A DNA stretch of 32,660 nucleotides from Acetobacterium sp. (lineage in GTDB: Bacteria > Bacillota > Clostridia > Eubacteriales > Eubacteriaceae). The notes under the pieces were generated by a model. It worked only from the letters and a program-made list of their open reading frames with translations, did not search any database and had not been told where the DNA came from. The stretch lies in assembly GCF_030652775.1 (NCBI RefSeq), contig NZ_JAUSPS010000072.1, positions 1-32,660 on the forward strand, given 5' to 3'. The number at the start of each line of letters is the position of its first letter. Positions within the stretch are counted from its first letter, which is position 1. Position numbers and translations under genes: made by a program. Shown piece by piece: positions 25,678 to 32,204 of the stretch.

Positions 25678-25743
25678 TTTCCCCCTCCGAACTTAGAATT
25701 CTACGTGTATTTTAACACTATAAATATGTAAATTGCCAAACAT

Positions 25744-25835
25744 TGCCTAATTGGAAAATATATCATAATATCTATTGACAATTTCCTGGTGAGACAATAT
25801 AATACAAGTGAATACTTTCCTAATAGGAAATGAGG
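25744..25835. promoter_or_regulatory. Divergent promoter/operator region of the element's switch
   Basis: A fully consensus plus-strand promoter, TTGACA (25775-25780), 17 nt, TATAAT (25798-25803), drives the Cro-like gene. The palindrome TTTCCTAATAGGAAA (25816-25830) sits just past the expected start of transcription. Partial copies, ATTTCCTGGTG within the spacer and GCCTAATTGGAAA at 25744-25757, suggest several operators. Confidence 0.72.
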
Positions 25836-25841
25836 TATGGA

Positions 25842-26045
25842 ATGAATATCTATTTAAAAAAAATACGATCCGAAAACAATCTGACACATAAGGAAATGGC
25901 TAATCTAATTGGGCTTAAGACAGCTTCGGCCTACTATAAGAAAGAAATGGGATCGACCCCGTTTTCGTTAAATGAAGCAAAAATAATCTCCGAATTTTTT
26001 GATAAAACTATTGAAGATATTTTTTTTGACAACGAACTTTCCTAA
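25842..26045 (+). CDS. Small XRE-family (Cro-like) regulator
   Basis: Taking the ATG at 25842, 6 nt after ATGAGG, gives 67 residues (MNIYLKKIRSENNLTHKEMA); the ATG at 25830 lies inside that ribosome-binding site. Nearly the whole protein is one helix-turn-helix domain with the recognition region LKTASAYYKKE. Size, divergent orientation to the larger XRE repressor and shared operators fit a Cro-type antagonist. Another operator-like palindrome overlaps its 3' end. Confidence 0.82.
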   Translation: MNIYLKKIRSENNLTHKEMANLIGLKTASAYYKKEMGSTPFSLNEAKIISEFFDKTIEDIFFDNELS

Positions 26046-26052
26046 CAGGAAT
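26038..26052. promoter_or_regulatory. Third operator-like palindrome
   Basis: TTTCCTAACAGGAAT, with arms TTCCT/AGGAA, matches the 25816 palindrome at 13 of 15 positions. It lies across the stop codon of the Cro-like gene and just before the next ribosome-binding site. Confidence 0.55.
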
Positions 26053-26068
26053 ATTAAGGAGGGAACTC

Positions 26069-26338
26069 ATGAACCTTGATAACGCCCCAGAATCAGTAAA
26101 AAAACAATATGAAGAATTGGTTTGGTTGATGGATAAAAATCCTAAAAGTTATAGTGTTCCTGCAACTGATGCTGCGAAGGTTTTAGGAATGGATGTTGAG
26201 TGTCTTAAAGCGGCAGCATACCAAGGTAGGTGTCCGTTTGCTATTGGTGGAGATAAAGGTGAATTAACAAATCGCTTCACAAAAATACCTAAGCTGGCAC
26301 TGTGGAATTTTTTTAATCAGTCTTATACATTCAGATAA
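26069..26338 (+). CDS. Excisionase-like small DNA-binding protein
   Basis: This 89-residue protein has a MerR/Xis-like winged-helix pattern: SVPATDAAKVLGMDVECLKAA (about 29-49), then YQGRCPFAIGG, then a C-terminal segment FTKIPKLALWNFF. Excisionases of Firmicutes ICEs often have this size and order ('...YQGRCPF' followed by a beta wing). AAGGAGGG precedes the ATG. It follows the Cro-like gene by 23 bp, so both are likely expressed on derepression. The Xis role is inferred. Confidence 0.65.
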   Translation: MNLDNAPESVKKQYEELVWLMDKNPKSYSVPATDAAKVLGMDVECLKAAAYQGRCPFAIGGDKGELTNRFTKIPKLALWNFFNQSYTFR

Positions 26339-26355
26339 GAAAGGGCGAAGTGAAA

Positions 26356-26811
26356 ATGAGTAGTACTTACGCTGATTTTATGCAGGACCAAAGTGATGAT
26401 GTAAAAACTGATCGTATTCGTGATGACATAGCAATCGCGCTTACAGATGAGCAATATTCCAATCTTAAACTGAAAGCTTATAAAGCTGGCTTTAAAAACC
26501 CAGGAGATTTTATTCAATCGTTTGTTGCGGATCTAACAGGATGGTGTTCCAATGGCAGTGATGAATGTGATCTGGCGGGTCAATGGTATGAACGGGCATA
26601 TGGAATGAGTGAATTTTATTATTTCTTCCACTATTTTCTTTACAATTACGACTATGATTTAGAGTCGATGTCTGAAATGCTGGAGAATGATGAGTATTTT
26701 AATGAATTTTATGATGAGTACTTAGAGGAAGCCTATGGCAAGGATGTTCAAAGCAAAGAGGAATGTGTTCAGTTATTAAAAGAAATTGTTGAATGTGGCA
26801 TCGAATTATAA
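26356..26811 (+). CDS. Acidic hypothetical protein
   Basis: This 151-residue protein is of unknown family and very rich in Asp, Glu and Tyr, especially in the C-terminal half (YNYDYDLESMSEMLENDEYF). The N-terminal half (LTDEQYSNLKLKAYKAGFKNPGDFIQSFV, about 29-57) resembles the ribbon-helix-helix-like stretch of small plasmid proteins, though weakly. The high negative charge would suit a DNA mimic or a protein-binding partner, which is speculation. ATG at 26356 is chosen over GTG at 26350 on spacing from AAAGGG. It probably belongs to the cro-xis transcript. Confidence 0.7.
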   Translation: MSSTYADFMQDQSDDVKTDRIRDDIAIALTDEQYSNLKLKAYKAGFKNPGDFIQSFVADLTGWCSNGSDECDLAGQWYERAYGMSEFYYFFHYFLYNYDYDLESMSEMLENDEYFNEFYDEYLEEAYGKDVQSKEECVQLLKEIVECGIEL

Positions 26812-26828
26812 GTGAAGTGAGAATTTAA

Positions 26829-26939
26829 ATGAAGATAAACTATTTTGAATTATCGGAAGGGATTCATCAGATGAAATGTACCAAAATTGAGTTTCTTCAT
26901 TGGCCGGAATCACAAGATCGGGAGAAGTACATGTATTGA
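26829..26939 (+). CDS. Possible 36-residue small protein
   Basis: An ATG at 26829 opens MKINYFELSEGIHQMKCTKIEF and ends at TGA 26937-26939. The ribosome-binding site is weak (AAGTGAGAA). A different frame continues to 27069 with KEVKLLLKEI, similar to the C-terminal KEECVQLLKEI of the preceding gene. The stretch 26829-27069 may be a decayed copy of a related gene. Confidence 0.35.
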   Translation: MKINYFELSEGIHQMKCTKIEFLHWPESQDREKYMY

Positions 26940-27189
26940 AGCGAATTCGCTTATTTCCAATATTTCAAGCAAAGAAGTGAAACTGTTATTAAAAGAAATT
27001 GGTGGTGCTACTGGGATCAATTGTAGTTGTCGATCAGGAATCATTTTTATAACTTCATCAATCGTTTGAAAAGGCAATAACAGTAGTCAGCGATAATAAC
27101 AGACATCTATAAAAAAAGACCTTTTAAAAAGAATGATCTCATTTTGAAATTAATACATAAACCGACTCCATGCTGCGCATTCTTTTTAT

Positions 27190-27239
27190 GGAAAAGAATA
27201 TCGGTATTCATCTGGGTTCGAGTCCCAGCTTTTCCACCA
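27190..27239 (+). ncRNA. 50-nt tRNA-like sequence lacking D and anticodon arms
   Basis: GGAAAAG (27190-27196) pairs perfectly with CTTTTCC (27229-27235) as a 7-bp acceptor stem. It is followed by discriminator A and an encoded CCA (27237-27239). The T-arm is complete: CTGGG/CCCAG around TTCGAGT (27212-27228). Only 15 nt lie between acceptor and T-arm, and these can form a 4-bp hairpin AATA/TATT with loop TCGG. No anticodon arm or D-arm exists. It may be a tRNA remnant, a processing signal or a tRNA mimic; the function is unknown. Confidence 0.6.
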
Positions 27240-27240
27240 G

Positions 27241-27560
27241 TACGATAGTTAAAAACTATCAGGTGATCATTGACAAAGATATAGAATGAATTGCGACTTC
27301 ATTCTATATTATATCACGTATCATGGAGATCCAAAGATCCCTTCGGTCGATGAGGCTAAGCGCCGAAACGGAATAGATTCATCTGTTTTGCTAAAATATT
27401 CTCGTGGTAGAGAATAAGCGCAATGACACGGGGAGATTTGGCTATGCAGCGCTTAATGGTGCCGGCTTATGTAGCGGGATTTAGTTCTGTCCATCCCTAA
27501 CCAGGAGAATTTCATGGTATGCCCTCGATTGGGGAAGCGATGTCAAATGCAATCAAATAA
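27241..27560 (+). ncRNA. Candidate structured non-coding RNA region
   Basis: About 320 bp with no credible gene but many local hairpins: GATAGTT/AACTATC (27244-27260), a 12-bp stem ATATAGAATGAA/TTCATTCTATAT (27279-27309) enclosed by GTGAT/ATCAC, TTCGG/CCGAA (27342-27367), TATTCTC/GAGAATA (27397-27416), AGCGC/GCGCT (about 27417-27453) and GGGAT/ATCCC (27476-27497). It begins directly after the tRNA-like CCA. I cannot match it to a named class. The strand is assumed from the tRNA-like sequence. Confidence 0.45.
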
Positions 27561-27561
27561 A

Positions 27562-27597
27562 AAAATCCCGGACAGGATTTAATAATCCTGTCCGGTC
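27562..27597 (-). terminator. Strong minus-strand terminator before the rep genes
   Basis: An 11-bp perfect stem CCGGACAGGAT/ATCCTGTCCGG (27568-27578 with 27585-27595) is followed on the minus strand by ATTTTTTTATTTG. No minus-strand gene lies to its right, so it may end an antisense transcript running against the rep leader. Confidence 0.7.
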
Positions 27598-27660
27598 ATT
27601 ATACCCGATTTCAACTGAAATAAACAACGAATTTATTCATTGTCAGCAATTTTTCATCAG

Positions 27661-27682
27661 ATCTTTAGCATATGCTAAAGAT
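27661..27682. promoter_or_regulatory. Perfect 22-bp palindrome before the rep genes
   Basis: Half-site ATCTTTAGCAT followed by its exact reverse complement, 93 bp before the first rep start. It is a likely operator for a dimeric regulator, possibly the small RepA_N protein. Confidence 0.6.
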
Positions 27683-27774
27683 TTCCGTCATACCCAAAGA
27701 AAATGAATAATCAATTTGCCTTTTTCCAAGGGTGCATTGATTTTTTATTTTTATTAAACAGAAAGGGGAAAATG

Positions 27775-28056
27775 ATGGAATATTTGACTGAGTATGATTT
27801 AAATGCTATTGATAATAATACGTTTAGAGTGCCACGTTTTCTATTCAGTGGTTCTTATCAGAAGATCAGTGCTGATAGTAAACTACTGTTTGCACTGATG
27901 ATGGAACGCCAGTCAACGGCCTTAGACGAGTTGGGTAAAGAATCTGGATATTCGCTGACGCTTATGAAAAAATGCGTAAAAGAATTAACAAAAGCTGGGT
28001 TAATCCAGGTTCAGGATCCTTTGATACTGATAACGCAAATGCGGAGGATTCTATGA
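27775..28056 (+). CDS. Truncated RepA_N-domain protein
   Basis: This 93-residue protein corresponds only to the N-terminal winged-helix domain of RepA_N replication initiators: FRVPRFLFSG, then KISADSKLLFALMMERQS, then a second helix-turn-helix half MKKCVKELTKAGLIQV. The full-length paralogue encoded next aligns over the same segment. ATG at 27775 (or 27772) is chosen for AAAGGGG spacing; the frame continues upstream to 27703 without a good site. The stop overlaps the next start (ATGA), so translation is coupled. It may regulate rep expression or copy number, an inference. Confidence 0.75.
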   Translation: MEYLTEYDLNAIDNNTFRVPRFLFSGSYQKISADSKLLFALMMERQSTALDELGKESGYSLTLMKKCVKELTKAGLIQVQDPLILITQMRRIL

Positions 28057-28985
28057 ATTATTTTACGATGTATGATGCAGACCAGTTTGCATTCATTAGA
28101 GTACCTAAAGAATTAATGACTAATCCGGAGTATAAAACTCTGTCTGCAGAAAGCAAGCTGCTTTATGGGGTACTGTTAGACCGGGTAAGTTTATCCAGAA
28201 AGAATAACTGGGTTGATGAATTGGGGCGGGTATTCATTATCTACACCCGTAAAGAAATAATGGAAATTATGGGTGCTGCGGATAAGAAAATCACCCGACT
28301 CTTCAATGAATTGAAAGAAAAAAGTCTCGTTGAGGAAAAACGACAGGGATTACAAAAACCAAATTTAATTTATGTTGGTAAGTTTCTTGAGAATATGATG
28401 GTAAATAATAGAGCTCCCACAGAGTTGGATGTGATGCATTATAAGTGCGATTTGTTACAGAACCGTCAAAACAACGATTCTGGACACGTCAAAATAACGA
28501 TTCCGGAACCGTCAAAACAACGACTAAATAATACTAATATAAATAATACTGATATAAGTAAGACTGAGATTCTATTCAGTCAGTCAAACTATGTCTCGGT
28601 TAAAAATGAGTTAAACATGAAAGATGGATTGACGGAATTTGAAAAGATTGATTTCTATTTTGAAACGAAAGTGTTTTCGGAGAATAGAGAATCACAAGTC
28701 AATGATCAAATTATCGATGATATTAAAATGAACTTATTGGACATGTATTTTGCGCCTGCAACTGTGGTCAATGGCGACAGTAAATGCCAGGAGTTAGTGA
28801 GAGCAGCACTAATGCGTCTGGAGCCAACTCATATTGACAATATTATTCATAAATTTAAAAATATCACGGATCGAATTGTAAATTCAAAAGCATACATTCA
28901 AACCATGCTTTACAATGAATCACTGGAAACGAACCTGTTTATGGTTAACCAAGTGGCCATTGATATTGCTGACTGGAAGGATTAG
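28053..28985 (+). CDS. repA: RepA_N-family replication initiator with DUF6017-like C-terminus
   Basis: This 310-residue protein is like the initiators of Firmicutes theta plasmids and ICEs. The N-terminal RepA_N domain (about 8-115) shows FAFIRVPKELMTNPEYKTLSAESKLLYG and the helix-turn-helix region RKEIMEIMGAADKKITRLFNELK. A variable, Asn-rich linker (about 140-190) precedes a helical C-terminal domain (about 210-310) ending AYIQTMLYNESLETNLF, like DUF6017. ATG at 28053 has GGAGG 7 nt upstream. Located before parAB, it probably lets the excised element replicate. Confidence 0.85.
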   Translation: MNYFTMYDADQFAFIRVPKELMTNPEYKTLSAESKLLYGVLLDRVSLSRKNNWVDELGRVFIIYTRKEIMEIMGAADKKITRLFNELKEKSLVEEKRQGLQKPNLIYVGKFLENMMVNNRAPTELDVMHYKCDLLQNRQNNDSGHVKITIPEPSKQRLNNTNINNTDISKTEILFSQSNYVSVKNELNMKDGLTEFEKIDFYFETKVFSENRESQVNDQIIDDIKMNLLDMYFAPATVVNGDSKCQELVRAALMRLEPTHIDNIIHKFKNITDRIVNSKAYIQTMLYNESLETNLFMVNQVAIDIADWKD

Positions 28986-29087
28986 TAGAACCTATGAAGA
29001 TGACGCATATAGAGGAGTTGATCAAGATGGGAGGAGCAGATTTTGACTAGTGGTAATGAAAACTTAAAGCGGTCAACGCGAAAGAAT

Positions 29088-29095
29088 GTTATAAT
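29088..29095 (+). promoter_or_regulatory. Extended -10 promoter before the HipA-like gene
   Basis: TGTTATAAT (TGnTATAAT form) about 50 bp before the start. The -35 region is weak, as allowed for extended -10 promoters. An 18-codon frame at 28994-29050 upstream is not called. Confidence 0.45.
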
Positions 29096-29144
29096 ATAGT
29101 TTCTATCGTTGAGGTTTAGTATTAATATCAAAATGAGGTGGAGA

Positions 29145-30218
29145 ATGAAGCCAATAAACGGTTATTTAATGAGTCGAGATAAAAAAATTGCCCAAATCGT
29201 CAATGACGACCTTGTTCCCATTGAATCAGGTCTTCTGCCTTTATATTTACAGCGAAATGGTAGCTTAGTTGAGTGGCTGGAAAGCCGGGCCATCGATCGG
29301 CACCGGACTAATTCACGATTGTTAAAACGGGTTTTGAGATTGACCAGTGCTGATGATGCGGAAGTTACCATGCGAGTCAATGGATTAACGATCACCGATA
29401 CTTACTGGATCAAAATGGATGAAGAAACAGGCTTAGATTATAATCAGGTTCGCTTTAGTCAGAATTACTTTGATAATTTAGCATTGTTGGGAGATCCGGA
29501 CAGCTTTAATCAGGTGAACCGGCCTGAAATCATAAATAGTCGTACACCGGAACTGACAAATATTGGTTCGTTTGAAAAGTGCTGGCGTCTGGAAAATGGT
29601 CAATGGTGGTTATATAAGCTGGGTAATCAACTTGAAGTATTTTCTGAATTGTTTATTCATGAATTAGGAAACTTAATGGGATTTAGTATGGCATACTGTG
29701 AAGCCTGGGACAAAGGAATTAAGAGCCGGGATTTCACAAATGGGGCAAAGTTGAACTATGAACCGGCAAGAAGTCTTGTTGGCGACGAGGTCGACTATGG
29801 ATTTAACTACAATCGAATTAAGGAACTGAATGCGGCCATGGCCAGAGAATACCTGGATATTCTGTTTATAGATACAATTTGTTTTAATATGGATCGTCAT
29901 ACTGAAAATTATGGATTTCTAAGAGATCCTGAAACTGGAGTATTCTTAAGTATGGCGCCAAATTTTGATAATAATATTGCACTAATCAGTAAAGGTTATC
30001 CATCAGATATTGAAAGAAAGAATGATCTGTTTATTCACGATTTTCTTGAATTGTTTGATGAAATAACAGAGAGCTATCATATCCCGGTTCTCAATGAAGA
30101 TCTGATTCGCCTGGCAATACTTAATACAAATATAGAGGTGAATGCAGACTATATCGTGAAATTTATACTAAACGGCTATAACCAGTTGACCGATCGTTTT
30201 CGTCAGAGAGCAAAATAG
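29145..30218 (+). CDS. HipA-like kinase-fold protein
   Basis: This 357-residue protein shows the HipA-type kinase signature: a probable ATP-binding Lys at K158 (QWWLYKLG), the catalytic loop NMDRHTENYGF (N248, D250, H252, N255) and the metal-binding Asp D275 in APNFDNN. HipA toxins phosphorylate proteins such as glutamyl-tRNA synthetase. The first 130 residues do not resemble the usual HipA N-terminal domain to my eye, and no HipB-like antitoxin gene adjoins it. ATG at 29145 follows GAGGTGG; an upstream TTG frame start lacks a ribosome-binding site. It lies between repA and parA, a setting that suggests element maintenance. Confidence 0.75.
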   Translation: MKPINGYLMSRDKKIAQIVNDDLVPIESGLLPLYLQRNGSLVEWLESRAIDRHRTNSRLLKRVLRLTSADDAEVTMRVNGLTITDTYWIKMDEETGLDYNQVRFSQNYFDNLALLGDPDSFNQVNRPEIINSRTPELTNIGSFEKCWRLENGQWWLYKLGNQLEVFSELFIHELGNLMGFSMAYCEAWDKGIKSRDFTNGAKLNYEPARSLVGDEVDYGFNYNRIKELNAAMAREYLDILFIDTICFNMDRHTENYGFLRDPETGVFLSMAPNFDNNIALISKGYPSDIERKNDLFIHDFLELFDEITESYHIPVLNEDLIRLAILNTNIEVNADYIVKFILNGYNQLTDRFRQRAK

Positions 30219-30286
30219 CAATTGGCTAGAATAAGAAACTGAGACTTTTACTCAAAGTGTTTTACATAAAATTAATAACGAACTTT

Positions 30287-30310
30287 TTCCACCCGGTGGA
30301 CGAAGTAAAT
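30287..30310. repeat. parAB-flanking repeat, left copy
   Basis: TTCCACCCGGTGGACGAAGT continues to AAAT and matches the copy at 32130-32153 (TTCC-N4-GGTGGA-M-GAAGTAA). TCCACC-C-GGTGGA is itself palindromic. It lies 49 bp before parA; a parS or operator site is possible. Confidence 0.55.
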
Positions 30311-30358
30311 AGAGATTCGAAAGGGTCTCTTTTTTTTATAAAATTTTGGAGGATATTA

Positions 30359-31180
30359 ATGGAAAAGAAATGTACGACAATTGCAATTGTTAATCAAAAA
30401 GGCGGTGTCGGAAAAACTACTTCGACCTATAACCTGGGATGGGAATTAGGTAAATTAGGGAAAAAGGTGTTGCTTGTCGATCTGGACTCCCAGGGTAACT
30501 TGACTATGCAATCGGGGGTGCAAAGACCGGATGAACTGAGAATGACCATATCGACATTGATGACAAAATCAATTTATGATGAAGAACTTCCTGCTAAAGA
30601 AGAAGTCATCTTGCATAAAGAATTGGTTGATCTTCTCCCTTCGAATATTGAGTTATCGAATGTGGAAATTCAGCTGGTGAACGCAACCATGAGAGAGTTT
30701 GTGCTCAAAGGAATTCTTGATGAGTATAAAACCGACTATGATTATGTGCTTATTGACTGTATGCCATCACTGCTTATGCTTCCGATCAATGCCTTGGCAG
30801 CAGCAGATCTGGTTGTGATACCCGTTGCTCCAGAGTTTTGGGCAGTTAAAGGGATCGAAGCATTATTTAATACGATTAAAACAGTTAAGAAAAAACACAT
30901 CAATCGGAAATTGGTGATTGGCGGAATTTTGATTACAAAGTATACGCCAAAACTAAAATCAACCAAAGAGATGGAAAATATTATTATGGATGTGTTTGGT
31001 GAACGGATCCACGTATATGATTCTAAAATACCATCATTATCCAAAGTAGCTGATGCTGGGAAGTTATCTCTTAGTGTCAGAGAATTGCACGATAAATTTA
31101 CAATCAAAAGAGAAAAGGAAAGCATTATCAAAGCGGTTGAAGCTTATGAGAGTTTAGCAAAAGAATTAGTTGAAAATTAA
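30359..31180 (+). CDS. parA: ParA/Soj-type partition ATPase
   Basis: This 273-residue Walker-type ATPase moves plasmid copies together with ParB. It has the deviant Walker A box KGGVGKTT (14-21), the Walker A' region VLLVDLDSQGN (about 37-47) and Walker B region DYVLIDCMPSL (about 122-132). There is no N-terminal helix-turn-helix, so it is the chromosomal/small type. GGAGG lies 6 nt before the ATG; a 34-codon extension upstream is not credible. The stop is 17 bp before parB. Chromosomal Soj is unlikely, given the repA neighbour. Confidence 0.93.
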   Translation: MEKKCTTIAIVNQKGGVGKTTSTYNLGWELGKLGKKVLLVDLDSQGNLTMQSGVQRPDELRMTISTLMTKSIYDEELPAKEEVILHKELVDLLPSNIELSNVEIQLVNATMREFVLKGILDEYKTDYDYVLIDCMPSLLMLPINALAAADLVVIPVAPEFWAVKGIEALFNTIKTVKKKHINRKLVIGGILITKYTPKLKSTKEMENIIMDVFGERIHVYDSKIPSLSKVADAGKLSLSVRELHDKFTIKREKESIIKAVEAYESLAKELVEN

Positions 31181-31197
31181 CAAAGCAGGTGAAAGTA

Positions 31198-32094
31198 GTG
31201 GAGAATCAAAAAAATTACGATAGTATGTTTAATCTTGATGACGACGAGGATAGCTGTCTGGTCATGATTGAAACAGATCGTTTGATTGGATTTGGTGATC
31301 ATATTTTTGCACCTTATTCGGAAGTGGATATGTTAGAACTGACGAAAAGTATAGAGTTAAGAGGGCTTCTGACACCTATTATTATTAGAGATCACCCCAC
31401 TGAAACTGGGATGTTTGAAATATTGGCTGGACACAACCGGGTCAATGCTTGTAAGCGCCTGGGAATCGGAAAGATCCATGCCAGGATTATGGAGAACATC
31501 TCGGAAGATGAATCTAAACTAATTGTAATAGAAACGAATCTGATGCAGCGTAATATTGAAGACTTCAAATTATCTGATCGGGCCAGAATTATCACGGAGT
31601 GGCATAAACTAATGAAAAAACAGGGACTAAGAACGGATCTATTAAAAGAAAATACCGAAGACCATCACAGTGAGAAGGATGAGGAAAAACCATTTCACTT
31701 GGGAAAATCTCAAATATGTAATTATGTCAGAATAAATGATTTTCTATTTAGTGATTTAAGGGACTTAATGGATTTAGGTAAACTATCGATCAAGTCCTCA
31801 GTCGAATTAAGTTATCTTGAGGAAGCTGATCAGGAACTGATTTGGGATTTGATTAATGATGGCATTAGAATCACAGATTCAAAAGCTAAGGCAATAAAAA
31901 AACTTTCCCTGGATGAAGGATTAACGAAAGAATCGCTGGAACGGTTATTGCGCCAGAAAGATAATGAAAAAAAGAAACTACTCAAAATTCCAACGATTCT
32001 TTTAAAAAAGTATTTTGGGAACAAAGGAGAAGCTGAGATTATTGATATTCTGGAATTAGCCTTATCAAAATATTTTGAAAATAGTGAAAAGTAA
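31198..32094 (+). CDS. parB: ParB-family partition protein
   Basis: ParB binds centromere-like sites and is moved by ParA. The 298-residue protein has an N-terminal acidic leader, the ParB/Srx domain (about 30-125: SIELRGLLTPIIIRD, then the CTPase motif region EILAGHNRVNACKRLG, and ETNLMQRNIED), and a helix-turn-helix near KSQICNYVRIND. The C-terminus is helical and charged. GTG at 31198 is favoured by AGGTG 6 nt upstream; GTG at 31189 would add three residues. The pair with parA is 17 bp apart. Confidence 0.9.
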   Translation: MENQKNYDSMFNLDDDEDSCLVMIETDRLIGFGDHIFAPYSEVDMLELTKSIELRGLLTPIIIRDHPTETGMFEILAGHNRVNACKRLGIGKIHARIMENISEDESKLIVIETNLMQRNIEDFKLSDRARIITEWHKLMKKQGLRTDLLKENTEDHHSEKDEEKPFHLGKSQICNYVRINDFLFSDLRDLMDLGKLSIKSSVELSYLEEADQELIWDLINDGIRITDSKAKAIKKLSLDEGLTKESLERLLRQKDNEKKKLLKIPTILLKKYFGNKGEAEIIDILELALSKYFENSEK

Positions 32095-32119
32095 GTCACT
32101 ATCACGACGCACATACCTT

Positions 32120-32154
32120 AAATTACTTCTTCCGCTTGGTGGAAGAAGTAATTT
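32120..32154. repeat. 14-bp perfect inverted repeat containing the right parAB repeat
   Basis: AAATTACTTCTTCC (32120-32133) and GGAAGAAGTAATTT (32141-32154) pair perfectly around GCTTGGT. It includes the right copy of the repeat found before parA. There is no T-run, so it is a binding site or RNA hairpin rather than a plain terminator. Confidence 0.65.
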
Positions 32155-32204
32155 CGGAGGAATTTTACAAGGAGGATTATGGTATTTATATCATATACAA
32201 AATG

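Noticed and set aside
27150..27239. A normal tRNA gene ending in CCA at 27239
   Set aside because: No 5' half with D-arm and anticodon arm pairs with the 3' acceptor at normal distance; the only matching acceptor strand is 15 nt before the T-arm.
27345..27369. Hammerhead-ribozyme-like core (CGATGAGGCTAAGCGCCGAAAC)
   Set aside because: The conserved CUGAUGA is UCGAUGA here, so C3 and U4 are wrong, and no proper stem I/III with a GUH cleavage site was found.
27703..27774. N-terminal extension of the short RepA_N protein
   Set aside because: No ribosome-binding site before 27703; AAAGGGG sits just before 27772/27775, where homology begins.
28994..29050. 18-codon frame between repA and the HipA-like gene
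   Set aside because: Weak initiation signal and no similarity to a HipB-type helix-turn-helix; too short to support.
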